Source of the DNA: Ramlibacter agri
Lineage (GTDB): Bacteria; Pseudomonadota; Gammaproteobacteria; Burkholderiales; Burkholderiaceae_C
Reading direction: 5' to 3'
DNA length: 64,000 bases
NCBI RefSeq assembly: GCF_012927085.1
Contig: NZ_JABBFX010000001.1
Coordinates: forward strand, 1,922,001 to 1,986,000
In this document: piece after piece, positions 1-8,471 of the stretch
How positions within the stretch are numbered: the stretch's first letter is position 1
How the letters are laid out: each line of letters starts with the position of its first letter
Notes under the pieces: generated by a model
Told to the model about the DNA's origin: nothing
Database searches by the model: none
The model's input: the letters and a program-made list of their open reading frames with translations, nothing else
Program-made: the position numbers and the translations under genes

Positions 1-103
1 ATCGGTGGGCAACAATCACGGGCTGGGATGCCCGTGCCGTCGAGGATATTGCATGCAGGGCCGGGTCATGGCCCGGCTGTCAGCTGAATGATGCCGTTGG
101 TTT

Positions 104-415
104 TCAAGCGGCCAGTTCGGGCTTGAGTTCCTGGATGGGGATGATGCCCTGGTCGCCGTCTTCATAGACGAGGAAGGCCACGTTGCCCATCTGGCGCCAG
201 CAGGCCTGGAAGTTCTTGCCCTGGAACACGGCCGTGGCGGAGTGGAAGTCGGTCTGCTGCTCGCCTTCGAGGCGGCTCAGCACGAGCTCGCTCTGGCAAG
301 CGCCGTCCGAAAGGCGGACGGAATCCTCGCCCTGGCGCGCGACCAGGTCCTGGGCGAAGGTGGGGGCTGCGGCGAGCGCGGCGGCGGCAGCGATAACGGC
401 GACTAGGACTTTCAT
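104..415 (-). CDS. small secreted protein of unknown function
   Basis: 103-residue protein. The first 21 residues form a clean Sec signal peptide: Lys at position 2, a long Ala/Val-rich core and a likely cut after PTFA, so the mature protein is about 80 residues and periplasmic. The mature part has two cysteines (in DGACQSE and FQACWRQ) that could form a disulfide. I do not recognise a family. It starts with ATG after a GGGAGA ribosome site. It stands alone, with the next gene (SDR) on the same strand more than 200 bases upstream. Function unknown. Confidence 0.7.
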   Translation of the reverse strand: MKVLVAVIAAAAALAAAPTFAQDLVARQGEDSVRLSDGACQSELVLSRLEGEQQTDFHSATAVFQGKNFQACWRQMGNVAFLVYEDGDQGIIPIQELKPELAA

Positions 416-637
416 CAGGTTCTCCCGGTTGTTGGAGCGCTTCGTCAGCTTTCTTTCTGGAGGTCTGTTCCCGCGCTACGGGAGGAAATGCTCCGGCTTG
501 CACCAGTCCAGGCGTGTAGGAGGCGCGGTGCCGGTGGCGTGCGCGAAAACCTGTTAATCCACGTGAAGATGCCCGCGCAAGGCGGGCACTTGGCTGACAG
601 ACGTGACAGTGCGCGGCGCGGCCTCAGCGTGAAATTT

Positions 638-1336
638 TCAACTGAGTCCGCGCACCGGGATGCAGGCGCCGTGGACCGCGGAGGCTGGGTCGGAGGCGAG
701 GAAGGAGATCACCTTGGCCAGCTGCGCGGGCGCGACCCAGCGCGCCGCGTCGGCCTTCGGCATCGCGGCGCGGTTGTCGGGCGTGTCGATGATGGTGGGC
801 AGCACGCAATTGACGTTGACGCCCTGCTCGCGCAGTTCCGCCGCCATGGCTTCGGTGATGCGCATGACTTCGGACTTCGAGGCCACGTAGGCGCCCATGT
901 TCGCGCTGCCTTGCAAGGCGGCGTAGGAGCCGACGTTGACCACTTTGCCGCGCCGGCGCGCCACCATGCCGGGCACCACGGCCTGCACCGCGTTCAGCAG
1001 GGTGCGCACGTTGATGTCGTGCATCTGCTGCCAGGTGCCCGGCGCCGTTGCATGCACGGGGTCGCCCATCGCAAAGCCGCCGGCGACGTTGCAGAGCACG
1101 TCGATGCCGCCGGCGCGCGCTTCCAGGTTGTGCACGGCCTGCTGCAGGCTGGCCGGATCCAGCAGGTCGGCGGCGACGAACAGGTGCAGCGAATCCTCGG
1201 CGCCGTACAGCGCCTGCAACTGCTCGCGCGAACGCGCCAGCAGCGCGAGGCGCTCGCCAGCCCGCGCGAATTCCGCCGCGACGGCGCGGCCCAGGTGGCC
1301 GGCGGCGCCGGTGATGAGGACGAGACGATTGGACAT
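638..1336 (-). CDS. SDR family oxidoreductase
   Basis: 232-residue NAD(P)-dependent short-chain dehydrogenase, probably cytosolic. The N-terminal cofactor motif TGAAGHLG (glycines near residues 10-16) and the catalytic Tyr-x-x-x-Lys (YVASK) are present, with CNVAGG as the family's NNAG-like stretch and a conserved Ser in VNVGSYAAL. Length is typical of classical SDRs. The substrate cannot be read from sequence. It lies downstream of the leuC-leuD-binding-protein operon on the same strand but is separated from it by a palindromic repeat, so it may be transcribed independently. Confidence 0.85.
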   Translation of the reverse strand: MSNRLVLITGAAGHLGRAVAAEFARAGERLALLARSREQLQALYGAEDSLHLFVAADLLDPASLQQAVHNLEARAGGIDVLCNVAGGFAMGDPVHATAPGTWQQMHDINVRTLLNAVQAVVPGMVARRRGKVVNVGSYAALQGSANMGAYVASKSEVMRITEAMAAELREQGVNVNCVLPTIIDTPDNRAAMPKADAARWVAPAQLAKVISFLASDPASAVHGACIPVRGLS

Positions 1337-1354
1337 CCCTCGATTGTGGATTCA

Positions 1355-1456
1355 GGACGCGAAAGCCGCAAAGGCTGCGCCAAAGTCGCAAAACAAATCC
1401 TGGAAGTCCTTTTGCGACCTTTGCGTGACCTTCGCGACCTTTGCGTCCGGAAGTTC
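1355..1456. repeat. imperfect palindromic intergenic repeat, copy 1
   Basis: About 39-base arms (1355-1392 and 1410-1449) face each other around a short loop and contain repeated CGCAAAG/CTTTGCG units. The outer end carries CCGGAAGTT, which also ends the second copy at 6154-6272. The element fills the gap between the SDR gene and the binding-protein gene. It looks like a REP/MITE-type intergenic element able to form a long hairpin; no transposase is near. Confidence 0.7.
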
Positions 1457-2190
1457 TATGCCAGCGCGGTGACGCCTTCCATGCCATGCCGCGCCAGCGC
1501 ATTCCGCACGAAGGCGCTGGACCGTTGCTGCGCGAGGAAGCTTTCCAGCAGGTCCACCGCCGCGGCGCTGCGGCCGCGCGGCATCGCCATGGCCTGGTGG
1601 ATGGCCATGAAGGCGCCGGGCAGCAAGCGTACGCCGGGCACGCGCGCCAGGTCGGCGAGCAACTGCTGGCGCACGCCGGCGGCGGCGTCCAGCGCCGGGT
1701 CGGCGAGCAGCGCGTCGGCCGCGCAGGCATTGTCGAAGGGCACCTCCACCAGCTGCGCATGCCGCAGCTCGCGCGCCAGGTAAAGCGCATACGCGCTGCC
1801 GGCGCCCGCGACGATGCGGCGCCCGGGCTGGTCGACCTCGTCGTTGTGCTGCAGTGGCGACGCATCGCGCACGAGGTAGCAGCCTTCGATCTGCACATAA
1901 GGCGCGGTGAAGTGGATGCTTTCGGCGCGCTTCGGGTCGACGGCGAGGAAGCCGATGTCGGCCTTGCCCGAGGCGATGGCCGCGGCGGACGCGCCCGGCG
2001 TTTCGAAGGGCAGCAGCTGCACCGGCACGCCCAGCAGCTCGCCGAAGCGGCGCGCCAGGTCGATGGTGACGCCGGCCGGCCGCTCGCGCGCCGTGTGGCT
2101 CTGGGCCAGCACCGGGTTGCCGAGGTTGATGGCGGCGCGCAGTTCGCCGGTGGGCGCGAATTCGTGGACGAGGGCAGGGTCGGGGCGCAT
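1456..2190 (-). CDS. family-3-type solute-binding domain protein without signal peptide
   Basis: 244 residues resembling the periplasmic binding proteins of polar amino acid ABC transporters: a GELRAAINLGNP start, then ITVDLAxxxGEL-like and KADIGFLAVDPxRA segments typical of the family. The first residues (MRPDPALVHEFAP) do not form a signal peptide, and no better upstream start exists because the ATG overlaps the stop of the preceding gene (TGATG). Either it works in the cytoplasm, for example as a ligand sensor, or its export signal has been lost. It is the last gene of the leuC-leuD-Bug operon, so its ligand may be an organic acid related to that pathway; this is inference. Confidence 0.7.
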   Translation of the reverse strand: MRPDPALVHEFAPTGELRAAINLGNPVLAQSHTARERPAGVTIDLARRFGELLGVPVQLLPFETPGASAAAIASGKADIGFLAVDPKRAESIHFTAPYVQIEGCYLVRDASPLQHNDEVDQPGRRIVAGAGSAYALYLARELRHAQLVEVPFDNACAADALLADPALDAAAGVRQQLLADLARVPGVRLLPGAFMAIHQAMAMPRGRSAAAVDLLESFLAQQRSSAFVRNALARHGMEGVTALA

Positions 2191-3140
2191 CACTTCAGGG
2201 GATATTGCTGGACGAGCGAATCGAGGAAGGCCGCATCTTCCCTGATTCCGGCGGCGAACTCGCGGCTGGGACCGAACACGGGCTCGGCGCCGATGTTGCG
2301 CATCACCTCCTGCGCCGCCGGGTCGTTGGCGAGCCCGACGACGACTTTCTCGATCTTCGCGATCACTTCCGGCGGCGTCTTCGCCGGCACGAACAGGCCG
2401 TACCAGGAGCCGCGCGCCGGCATCTGCAGGCCGGCTTCGTGGAAGGTGGGTACCTCGGGGATCTGCGGCACGCGCTTCTCTGCGTTCACCGCCAGGATGC
2501 GCAGCGTGCCTTGCTGGTGGAAGGCCAGTGGCGCGGCGATGCTGGTCATGCCGATGGTGATGTGGTTGCCCAGCAGGTCGTTCACCACCGGGCCCGTGCC
2601 CTTGTAGTTGACGTTGACGGTCTCGCGGATGCCGCTGAGCGCGAACACGCGCTTGCCATACAGGTAGGACAGCTGCTGGCCGGAGCCCCAGCTGCAAGGC
2701 CGCTCGGACTGGTTGCACCAGGCGACCAGCTCCTGCACGGTCTTGATGCCGCTCCTGGCGTTGACGGCCACTACCGAAGGCGTGCGACCCAGCTCGGACA
2801 CCGGCGCGAGCGAGGCGACGGGATCGAAGCCGGGATCGTGCGTGTTGTGCTTCAGGAGCAGCAGCGAGGGAATCTGCAGCAGCATGGTGTAGCCGTCGGC
2901 CGGGCCGGTGGCGACGCGCTGCGTCGCGATCAGGCCGTCGGCGCCGCCCTGGTTCTCCACGATCACCGGCTGGCCCCAGGCCTTGGCCATGCGCTCGGAC
3001 AGCAGGCGCGCGGTGGCGTCCAGCCCGCCACCGGGCGAAGCGGACACCACCAGCGTGACGCGCTTGTTGGGGAAGTCGGTCTGGGCCGCGGCGGGGACCG
3101 CGGACGCAACGAGCAGGGCCAGCGCGATGAGGGCTTTCAT
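2190..3140 (-). CDS. tripartite tricarboxylate transporter substrate-binding protein (Bug/TctC family)
   Basis: 316-residue periplasmic binding protein. A signal peptide (MKALIALALLVASAVPAAAQ) is followed by the Bug hallmark start DFPNKRVTLVVSASPGGGLDATAR, and the body keeps the family pattern (WGQPVIVENQGGADG, FVPAKTPPEVIAKI). Such proteins capture carboxylates, often for TctAB permeases or two-component signalling; no TctA/TctB gene is in the window, so it is an orphan binding protein. ATG follows GGAGAC. It lies 27 bases after leuD and its stop overlaps the start of the next binding-protein gene, so the group is an operon. Confidence 0.9.
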   Translation of the reverse strand: MKALIALALLVASAVPAAAQTDFPNKRVTLVVSASPGGGLDATARLLSERMAKAWGQPVIVENQGGADGLIATQRVATGPADGYTMLLQIPSLLLLKHNTHDPGFDPVASLAPVSELGRTPSVVAVNARSGIKTVQELVAWCNQSERPCSWGSGQQLSYLYGKRVFALSGIRETVNVNYKGTGPVVNDLLGNHITIGMTSIAAPLAFHQQGTLRILAVNAEKRVPQIPEVPTFHEAGLQMPARGSWYGLFVPAKTPPEVIAKIEKVVVGLANDPAAQEVMRNIGAEPVFGPSREFAAGIREDAAFLDSLVQQYPLK

Positions 3141-3167
3141 GCTTGTCTCCTTGATCTTGTTTTCGAT

Positions 3168-3767
3168 TTACAGGTAGGCCCAGGGGCGCAGCGCGCGGTC
3201 GCGGACGCGGAACGCGTCCATCGCGGCTTGCTGCGTCAGCGTGAGCGCCACCTCGTCCAGGCCTTCCTGCAACATGCGGCGCAGCAGCTTGGGCAGCAGG
3301 AAGGCGTGCATCTCGCCGGTGGCCTCCACGCGTACCGCGCAATGGTCCACGCTCACCGTGAGCTCGCCGCCTTGGCGCGCCAGCGCTTCCACCGTTTCCT
3401 GCGGCAGCCGTACCGGCACGATGCCGCTGCGGAAGCAGTTGTTGTAGAAGATGTCGCCGAAGCTCGGCGCGATGACGGAGCGGAAGCCGCGCTGGCGCAA
3501 GGCCCGCGGTGCGCCTTCGCGCGAGGAGCCGCAACCGAAGTTGGGGCCACCCAGCAGGATGCGCGCTTCCTTGAACGCCGGCTGGTTCAGCACGAAGCCC
3601 GGGTCCGGCGTGCCGTCGGCGCGCGTGGCCCATTCGGCGAACAGGCCTTCGTGCAGGCCCTCCTCGGAAGTGCGCGTGAGGAAGCGCGTGGGGATGATCT
3701 GGTCGGTGTCGACGTTGGCGCGCAGCAGCGGCGCGGCAATGCCCGTGACCTGGCGCAGCGCTTCCAT
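3168..3767 (-). CDS. leuD: 3-isopropylmalate dehydratase-like small subunit
   Basis: 199 residues, the usual LeuD length. It carries the swivel-domain signatures NVDTDQIIPTRF near residue 18, GPNFGCGSSREGAPRAL near 75-92, and APSFGDIFYNNCFRSG near 100-115. With the large subunit it forms a [4Fe-4S] hydro-lyase that isomerises or hydrates a branched hydroxy-dicarboxylate. Its ATG overlaps the LeuC stop (TGATG), indicating translational coupling and stoichiometric synthesis. No leuB or leuA is near and the large subunit is atypical, so this is probably a paralogue serving a catabolic pathway rather than leucine synthesis; that is inference. Confidence 0.85.
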   Translation of the reverse strand: MEALRQVTGIAAPLLRANVDTDQIIPTRFLTRTSEEGLHEGLFAEWATRADGTPDPGFVLNQPAFKEARILLGGPNFGCGSSREGAPRALRQRGFRSVIAPSFGDIFYNNCFRSGIVPVRLPQETVEALARQGGELTVSVDHCAVRVEATGEMHAFLLPKLLRRMLQEGLDEVALTLTQQAAMDAFRVRDRALRPWAYL

Positions 3768-5170
3768 CAGCGCACTCCTTCTTCGCGCGCGTCGGCGATG
3801 TGCCCAGCCACCGCCGACGCAGCGACGGTGAGCGGGCTGGCCAGGTGGGTGCGCGTGCGCTTGCCCTGGCGGTTCTCGAAATTGCGGTTGCTGGTGCTGA
3901 TCACGCGCACGTTCTCCAGCCGGCCGCGGCCGCTGCCGCACATGCCGCAACCGGGCTCGTGCCATTCGAAGCCGGCGGCGCGGAACACCGCGTCCAGGCC
4001 TTCGGCTTCGGCGGCGCGCTTCACTTCGGCGGAGCCGGGGATGCAGATGGCGGTGACGTGCGGGGCGACCGTCTTGCCGCGCAGCCAGTCGGCGGCCAGG
4101 CGCAGGTCCGACAGGCGCGCGTTGGTGCAGGTGCCGATATAGGCGACGTCGATCTTCACGTCCGCCAGCGGCAGGCCGGCTTGCAGCTGCTGGTAGGCCA
4201 GCGCCCGTTCGGCGAGCGCCTGCGCCTGCGGCTCGCCTGCGGGCGCGGGCACGCGGTCGCGCACCGAGGCCACGTGCTGCGGGCTGGTGCCCCAGGTGAC
4301 CTGCGGCGCAAGCTGGCCGACGTCGATGCGCATTTCGGCGTCGAAGATCGCGCCTTCGTCGGTGGCCAGGCTGCGCCAGTGGGTGACGGCGGCGTCCCAG
4401 GCTTCGCCCTTCGGCGCGTACGAACGGCCCTTCAGGTACTCGAACACCCTCTCGTCGGGCGCCACGAAGCCGTACTTGGCCGAGCATTCGACCGCCATGT
4501 TGCACAGCGTGAGCCGCGCTTCCACCGACAGGGCCCGCACGGCTTCGCCGGCGAATTCGATCGCATAGCCGGCGCCGCCACCGGCGCCGATGGTGCCGAT
4601 CAGCTTGAGGATCATGTCCTTGGCGGACACGCAGGGACCCAGCTGGCCGTCGAAGGTGACGCGCATGCGCTTGGGCTTGCTCTCCACCAGCGCCTGCGTG
4701 GCGAGCACGTGCGTGCCTTCGGAGGTGCCGATGCCCCAGCCGACCGCGCCGATGCCGCCCAGGGTGCAGGTGTGGCTGTCCCCGCAGACGACGGTGAGGC
4801 CGGGCAGGGCGATGCCCAGCTCCGGCGCGATGACGTGGGTGATGCCCATGCGCTGGTCGTCGACGTCGACCAGCGTCACGCCGAGTTCGCGGGCGCGGCG
4901 GCGGGCCTCGCCGATCATTTCCACGGCCACCGGCGTCCAGCCGTCGCGCGGCGCGGCCTGCGGCTTGGTGACCAGCAGGTGGTCGATGATGCTGAACACC
5001 TGGGGCGGGCAGGCGACGGCGCGGCCGCTGGCCTGCAGCTCGCGCATCACCACGCTGCCGGTGACGTCGTGCAGCAGCAGCCGGTCGACCTGCAGGAGGC
5101 AGGCTCCGTCGCCGAGGTCGGCGATGACGTGGGCGTCCCAGACCTTGTCGAAAAACGTGCGGGGTTGCAT
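3767..5170 (-). CDS. leuC: 3-isopropylmalate dehydratase-like large subunit (divergent LeuC paralogue)
   Basis: 467-residue aconitase-superfamily large subunit. Cluster cysteines appear in YIGTCTNARLSDL and in EPGCGMCGSGRG, followed by the LeuC-like STSNRNFENRQG and RTHLASPLTVAASAV segments. In housekeeping bacterial LeuC the second cysteine pair normally reads close to SMCLAMN; here it is GMCGSGRGRLENV, so the active-site neighbourhood is altered. An in-frame extension of 16 residues upstream is ignored because MQPRTFFDKVWDAH is the usual LeuC start. First gene of a four-gene operon read away from lysR. Exact substrate unknown. Confidence 0.82.
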   Translation of the reverse strand: MQPRTFFDKVWDAHVIADLGDGACLLQVDRLLLHDVTGSVVMRELQASGRAVACPPQVFSIIDHLLVTKPQAAPRDGWTPVAVEMIGEARRRARELGVTLVDVDDQRMGITHVIAPELGIALPGLTVVCGDSHTCTLGGIGAVGWGIGTSEGTHVLATQALVESKPKRMRVTFDGQLGPCVSAKDMILKLIGTIGAGGGAGYAIEFAGEAVRALSVEARLTLCNMAVECSAKYGFVAPDERVFEYLKGRSYAPKGEAWDAAVTHWRSLATDEGAIFDAEMRIDVGQLAPQVTWGTSPQHVASVRDRVPAPAGEPQAQALAERALAYQQLQAGLPLADVKIDVAYIGTCTNARLSDLRLAADWLRGKTVAPHVTAICIPGSAEVKRAAEAEGLDAVFRAAGFEWHEPGCGMCGSGRGRLENVRVISTSNRNFENRQGKRTRTHLASPLTVAASAVAGHIADAREEGVR

Positions 5171-5244
5171 CTGGCGATCATCGCGCGCGGGGCGCCGCCG
5201 CGTAAGATGCTCCAACACTCAAGGTGTTCACCGGAAGTCAACAC

Positions 5245-6144
5245 GTGCGCGAAGCCCATCTGCGGGATTTCATTGCCGTCGCCGACCTGGGCAGCGTGCG
5301 CGGCGCGGCGCGCCGCCTGAACCTGAGCCAGGGCGCGATCAGCAAGAACCTGGTGGCGCTGGAACGCGAACTGGGCGTGGCGTTGCTGGTGCGTTCGGCC
5401 CACGGCGTGGAGCCGACGGAGTACGGGCGCATCCTGCTGCGGCGCGCGCGGCTGGCGGACGCCGAGCTGCGCAAGGCGCAGGAGGAGATCGCCGCCGCCG
5501 CGGGCCACGGGCACGGCAGCGTGCGGGTGGGGCTGTCGTCGACGGCGGAGGCGCTGCTGGCGAGCGACGCGATCCGCCGCTACCGCGAGGAGAACCCGGA
5601 CGGCATCGTGCACCTGCATGGCGGCACGGCGGACATCCTGGTGGCGCAGCTGCGCGAAGGCAAGCTCGATTTCGCGGTGACCCCCGTGGCGCCGGCCGTG
5701 CGCGGGCCGGACCTGCACGCCGAGCGTCTCTTCAGCTCCGACTTCGTGGTGGTCGCGCGCGACGGCCATCCGCTGGCGCGCGCCACCGATCTGGTGCAGC
5801 TGGCGGATTGCGAATGGATCCACGGTGGCCGCCCGGGCCAGGAGGACCCGATGATCGTCGGCGCCTTCCGCAAGGCCGGCCTGCCGGCGCCGCGCTTCGC
5901 GGTGCAGCGCGATGCCTTCTCGGCGCTGCTGTTCCTGCTGCTGCACTCGGACTACCTGGCGCTGGCCACCGAACCGACCATCGCGCCCTTCTGCGGCAAA
6001 GGCATGCTCACGCGGATCCGCGTCACGCCCTCGCCGGGCGTGTCGGTGCAGTCGCTGCTGCAACCCCGCACCCGCCCGCTGACGCCCCGCGCGGCGGCGC
6101 TGGCGGACGTGATCCGCAAGGCGGCGAAGGCGTTGCGGCGGTGA
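5245..6144 (+). CDS. LysR-type transcriptional regulator
   Basis: 299 residues from a GTG preceded at 8 bases by GGAAG; another in-frame GTG at 5224 lacks a ribosome site. The winged helix-turn-helix lies at about residues 5-60 (LRDFIAVADLGSVRGAARRL, SQGAISKNLVALERELG) and the rest is a LysR co-inducer domain (VRVGLSSTAEAL, LREGKLDFAVTPV). It is divergent from leuC with a 74-base gap, the classic layout for a LysR protein controlling the adjacent operon, so it probably responds to that pathway's substrate. Its gene is followed by palindromic repeat copy 2. Confidence 0.9.
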   Translation: MREAHLRDFIAVADLGSVRGAARRLNLSQGAISKNLVALERELGVALLVRSAHGVEPTEYGRILLRRARLADAELRKAQEEIAAAAGHGHGSVRVGLSSTAEALLASDAIRRYREENPDGIVHLHGGTADILVAQLREGKLDFAVTPVAPAVRGPDLHAERLFSSDFVVVARDGHPLARATDLVQLADCEWIHGGRPGQEDPMIVGAFRKAGLPAPRFAVQRDAFSALLFLLLHSDYLALATEPTIAPFCGKGMLTRIRVTPSPGVSVQSLLQPRTRPLTPRAAALADVIRKAAKALRR

Positions 6145-6153
6145 AAAATGCAG

Positions 6154-6272
6154 GACTTCCGGACGCAAAGGACGCAAAAGTACGCAAAGGATCGCCAAAG
6201 AATCCAATTCAATCGGATGTCCTTTTGCGGCTTTTGCGAAACCTTTGCGTCCTTTGCGACCGGAAGTTTTCC
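6154..6272. repeat. imperfect palindromic intergenic repeat, copy 2
   Basis: Second copy of the element seen at 1355-1456. The left arm reads ACTTCCGGACGCAAAGG and continues with CGCAAA units; the right arm is its near reverse complement ending CCGGAAGTTTTC. A loop near 6205-6220 separates the arms. It sits between lysR and the response-regulator gene and may also act as a transcriptional barrier. Confidence 0.7.
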
Positions 6273-6302
6273 CTCTCCCCCGCGCGTTAGGATTCGCTTC
6301 CA

Positions 6303-6977
6303 ATGAGAATCCTCCTGGTCGAAGACGACAAAGTGCTGGCCGACGCGCTGTCGCGCGCGCTGGTGCAGTCCGCCCATGCGGTGGACCACGTCGGTACCGG
6401 CGAGGAGGCGGACCAGGCGCTGGCGCTGGCGATCTATGACCTGGCCATCCTCGACATCGGCCTGCCGGGCCTGTCAGGGCTCGAAGTGTTGAAGCGCCTG
6501 CGCGCCCGCAAGTCCACCTTGCCGGTGCTGATGCTGACGGCGATGGACACGATGGAGGACCAGGTGCGCGGCCTCGACCTCGGCGCCGACGATTACCTGG
6601 CCAAGCCCTTCGACCTGCCGGTGCTGGAAGCGCGCGTGCGCGCGCTGCTGCGCCGCGGCAGCAACGCCACGCCTTACCTCGATCACGGCCTGCTGCGCTT
6701 CGACACCGTGGGCCGGCGCGTGTACTACGACAAGAAGCCGCTGGAGCTGTCGCCGCGCGAGCTGGCAGTGCTGGAGATCCTGTTGATGCGCGAGGGCCGC
6801 GTCGTCAGCAAGGAGCAGATGGTCAACCACCTGTATGGCTGGGGCGACGAGGTCGGTGACAACGCCATCGAGGTCTACGTCTACCGCCTGCGCAAGAAGC
6901 TCGAGCCGCTGGGGTGCGAGATCCGCACGGTGCGGGGGATGGGCTACCTGATGGAACGCGGGGATGAAGCGGGCTGA
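6303..6977 (+). CDS. OmpR/PhoB-type response regulator (TctD/QseB-like)
   Basis: 224 residues. A receiver domain (1-115) has the acidic pair in VEDDK, the phospho-acceptor Asp51 in LAILDIGLPG, and Lys in ADDYLAKPF. The C-terminal half is a winged-helix DNA-binding domain (LELSPRELAVLEILL, AIEVYVYRLRKKL, IRTVRGMGYLM). It controls transcription after phosphorylation by the kinase encoded next, with which it overlaps by 14 bases. The pair resembles TctD/TctE and QseB/QseC systems; with a TctC-type binding protein 4 kb away, a role in carboxylate uptake is possible but unproven. Confidence 0.93.
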   Translation: MRILLVEDDKVLADALSRALVQSAHAVDHVGTGEEADQALALAIYDLAILDIGLPGLSGLEVLKRLRARKSTLPVLMLTAMDTMEDQVRGLDLGADDYLAKPFDLPVLEARVRALLRRGSNATPYLDHGLLRFDTVGRRVYYDKKPLELSPRELAVLEILLMREGRVVSKEQMVNHLYGWGDEVGDNAIEVYVYRLRKKLEPLGCEIRTVRGMGYLMERGDEAG

Positions 6978-8355
6978 GGGCGGCCCCCGCCTGCAGCGCA
7001 AGCTGCTCGCCTGGCTGCTCGGGCCGCTGTTCCTGCTGCTGGTGCTGGACACCGCCGCGGCGTACTGGAACTCGCTGCGCTTTTCCAACCTCGCCTACGA
7101 CCGCGCGCTGCACGAGATCGCGCGCGAGCTCGCGCTGCACGTGAAGCCTGGCGCCCCGCGGCCGCAACTGGAGTTGTCGCCCGGCGAGGAGGCCCTGCTT
7201 CTTCTCGACCAGCAGGACCGCCTGTCTTTCCGCGTCACGGCCGAAGACGGCACGGTCCTCGGGGGCGACGCCAGCCTGCCGGCGCCGCAGCAGGCCATTC
7301 CGCGCAATGGCCAACCGGTGTTCTATGAGGGCGTCATGCACGATGAAGCGGTGCGCATCGTCGCGGCCTGGCTGCCGGCCGGCAACACCGTCGTCCAGGT
7401 GCAGGTCGCCGAGACCCTGCACAAGCGCCAGCGCCTCACGCTGGAGATGCTGGCCAACGTGGTGCTGCCGCAGCTGCTGCTGATCGTCGCTGCCACCGCC
7501 GTCGTCTGGTTCGGCGTCTCGCGCGGCCTGCAGCCGCTGCAGCGCCTGCGCCGCGCCGTGTCCGACCGCTCGCACCTGGACCTGAGCCCGGTCCCGCTGG
7601 AGGACGTGCCGGGCGAGGTGCGGCCGCTGGTGGAGGAGGTCAACGACCTGCTGGCGCGGCTGGCGCGCACCTTCGATTTCCAGAACCGCTTCGTCGCCGA
7701 CGCGGCGCACCAGCTGAAGACGCCGGTCAGCGGCCTGAAGGCGCAGATCGAACTGGCGCTGCGCGAGACCGACCCCGAGCGCGTGCGCCATTCGCTGGCG
7801 CAGCTTTTCATCAGCGCCGATCGGCTGTCACGGCTGGTGCGGCAGTTGCTGTCGCTGGCCCGCAACGAGCCGGGCGCGCTCGACACCGTGCAACTGCAGC
7901 CGCTGGACCTGCACGCCTTCGCGCTCGAAGTGAGCATGGACTGGGTGCCGCATGCGATCCGGCGCAACATCGACCTTGGCTTCGAAGGCCCGGACGAGCC
8001 GCTGATGATCGATGCCGACCGCGACCGCCTGCGCGAATTGATCAACAACCTGATCGACAACGCCATCCGCTACAGCCAGGAAGGCGGCCGCGTCACGGTG
8101 CGGGCCGGCCGCGCGGCGGACGCGGTCAAGGCCGAACTGGCGATCAGTGACGACGGTCCCAAGATCCCTTTGGCGGAGCGCGACCGCGTGTTCGAACGCT
8201 TCCACCGCCTGCTGGGCACGCCCACCGACGGCAGCGGGCTGGGCCTGGCCATCGTCAGCGAGATCGCCACCTTGCACGGCGCCAGCATCACGCTGGAAGA
8301 GGACACGGACGGCATCGGCAACACCTTCACCGTGTTTTTCCGCATGCGTACGTAG
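6964..8355 (+). CDS. sensor histidine kinase (TctE-like)
   Basis: 463-residue inner-membrane kinase. One transmembrane helix near residues 14-34 and a second near 165-185 flank a periplasmic sensor of about 130 residues of the 2CSK type. A HAMP-like linker leads to the H-box AADAHQLKTP-like segment FVADAAHQLKTPVSGL with phospho-acceptor His249, then N-box NNLIDNAIRYS, and G-boxes ISDDGP and GSGLGLAIV. ATG overlaps the end of the response regulator, so both are co-translated. It phosphorylates that regulator; the signal is unknown. Confidence 0.92.
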   Translation: MKRAEGGPRLQRKLLAWLLGPLFLLLVLDTAAAYWNSLRFSNLAYDRALHEIARELALHVKPGAPRPQLELSPGEEALLLLDQQDRLSFRVTAEDGTVLGGDASLPAPQQAIPRNGQPVFYEGVMHDEAVRIVAAWLPAGNTVVQVQVAETLHKRQRLTLEMLANVVLPQLLLIVAATAVVWFGVSRGLQPLQRLRRAVSDRSHLDLSPVPLEDVPGEVRPLVEEVNDLLARLARTFDFQNRFVADAAHQLKTPVSGLKAQIELALRETDPERVRHSLAQLFISADRLSRLVRQLLSLARNEPGALDTVQLQPLDLHAFALEVSMDWVPHAIRRNIDLGFEGPDEPLMIDADRDRLRELINNLIDNAIRYSQEGGRVTVRAGRAADAVKAELAISDDGPKIPLAERDRVFERFHRLLGTPTDGSGLGLAIVSEIATLHGASITLEEDTDGIGNTFTVFFRMRT

Positions 8356-8428
8356 TTTCCCCAGGGCCTGTAAGCGGGCTGAAAGCTGGCGTCCAGCGTG
8401 CTGACAGGCCAGGTCCTTAGCCTCGGAG

Positions 8429-8448
8429 GGATCGGGACATGCAAGGTC
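8429..8448 (+). other. small hairpin in the terC leader
   Basis: CGGGAC and GTCCCG pair around a 7-base loop about 25 bases before the terC start. It has no U-tract and is not a terminator. It could shape the leader, but I see no match to a known riboswitch. Confidence 0.3.
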
Positions 8449-8471
8449 CCGCAACACCGCGAGGAGATCCC

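Noticed and set aside
61..78. A terminator after the first gene
   Set aside because: GCCGGG/CCCGGC pair but there is no T-run on either strand.
8355..8471. A yybP-ykoY manganese riboswitch before terC
   Set aside because: Related terC genes can have one, but I could not find the conserved loops; only a 6-base-pair hairpin is visible. An Infernal search would decide.
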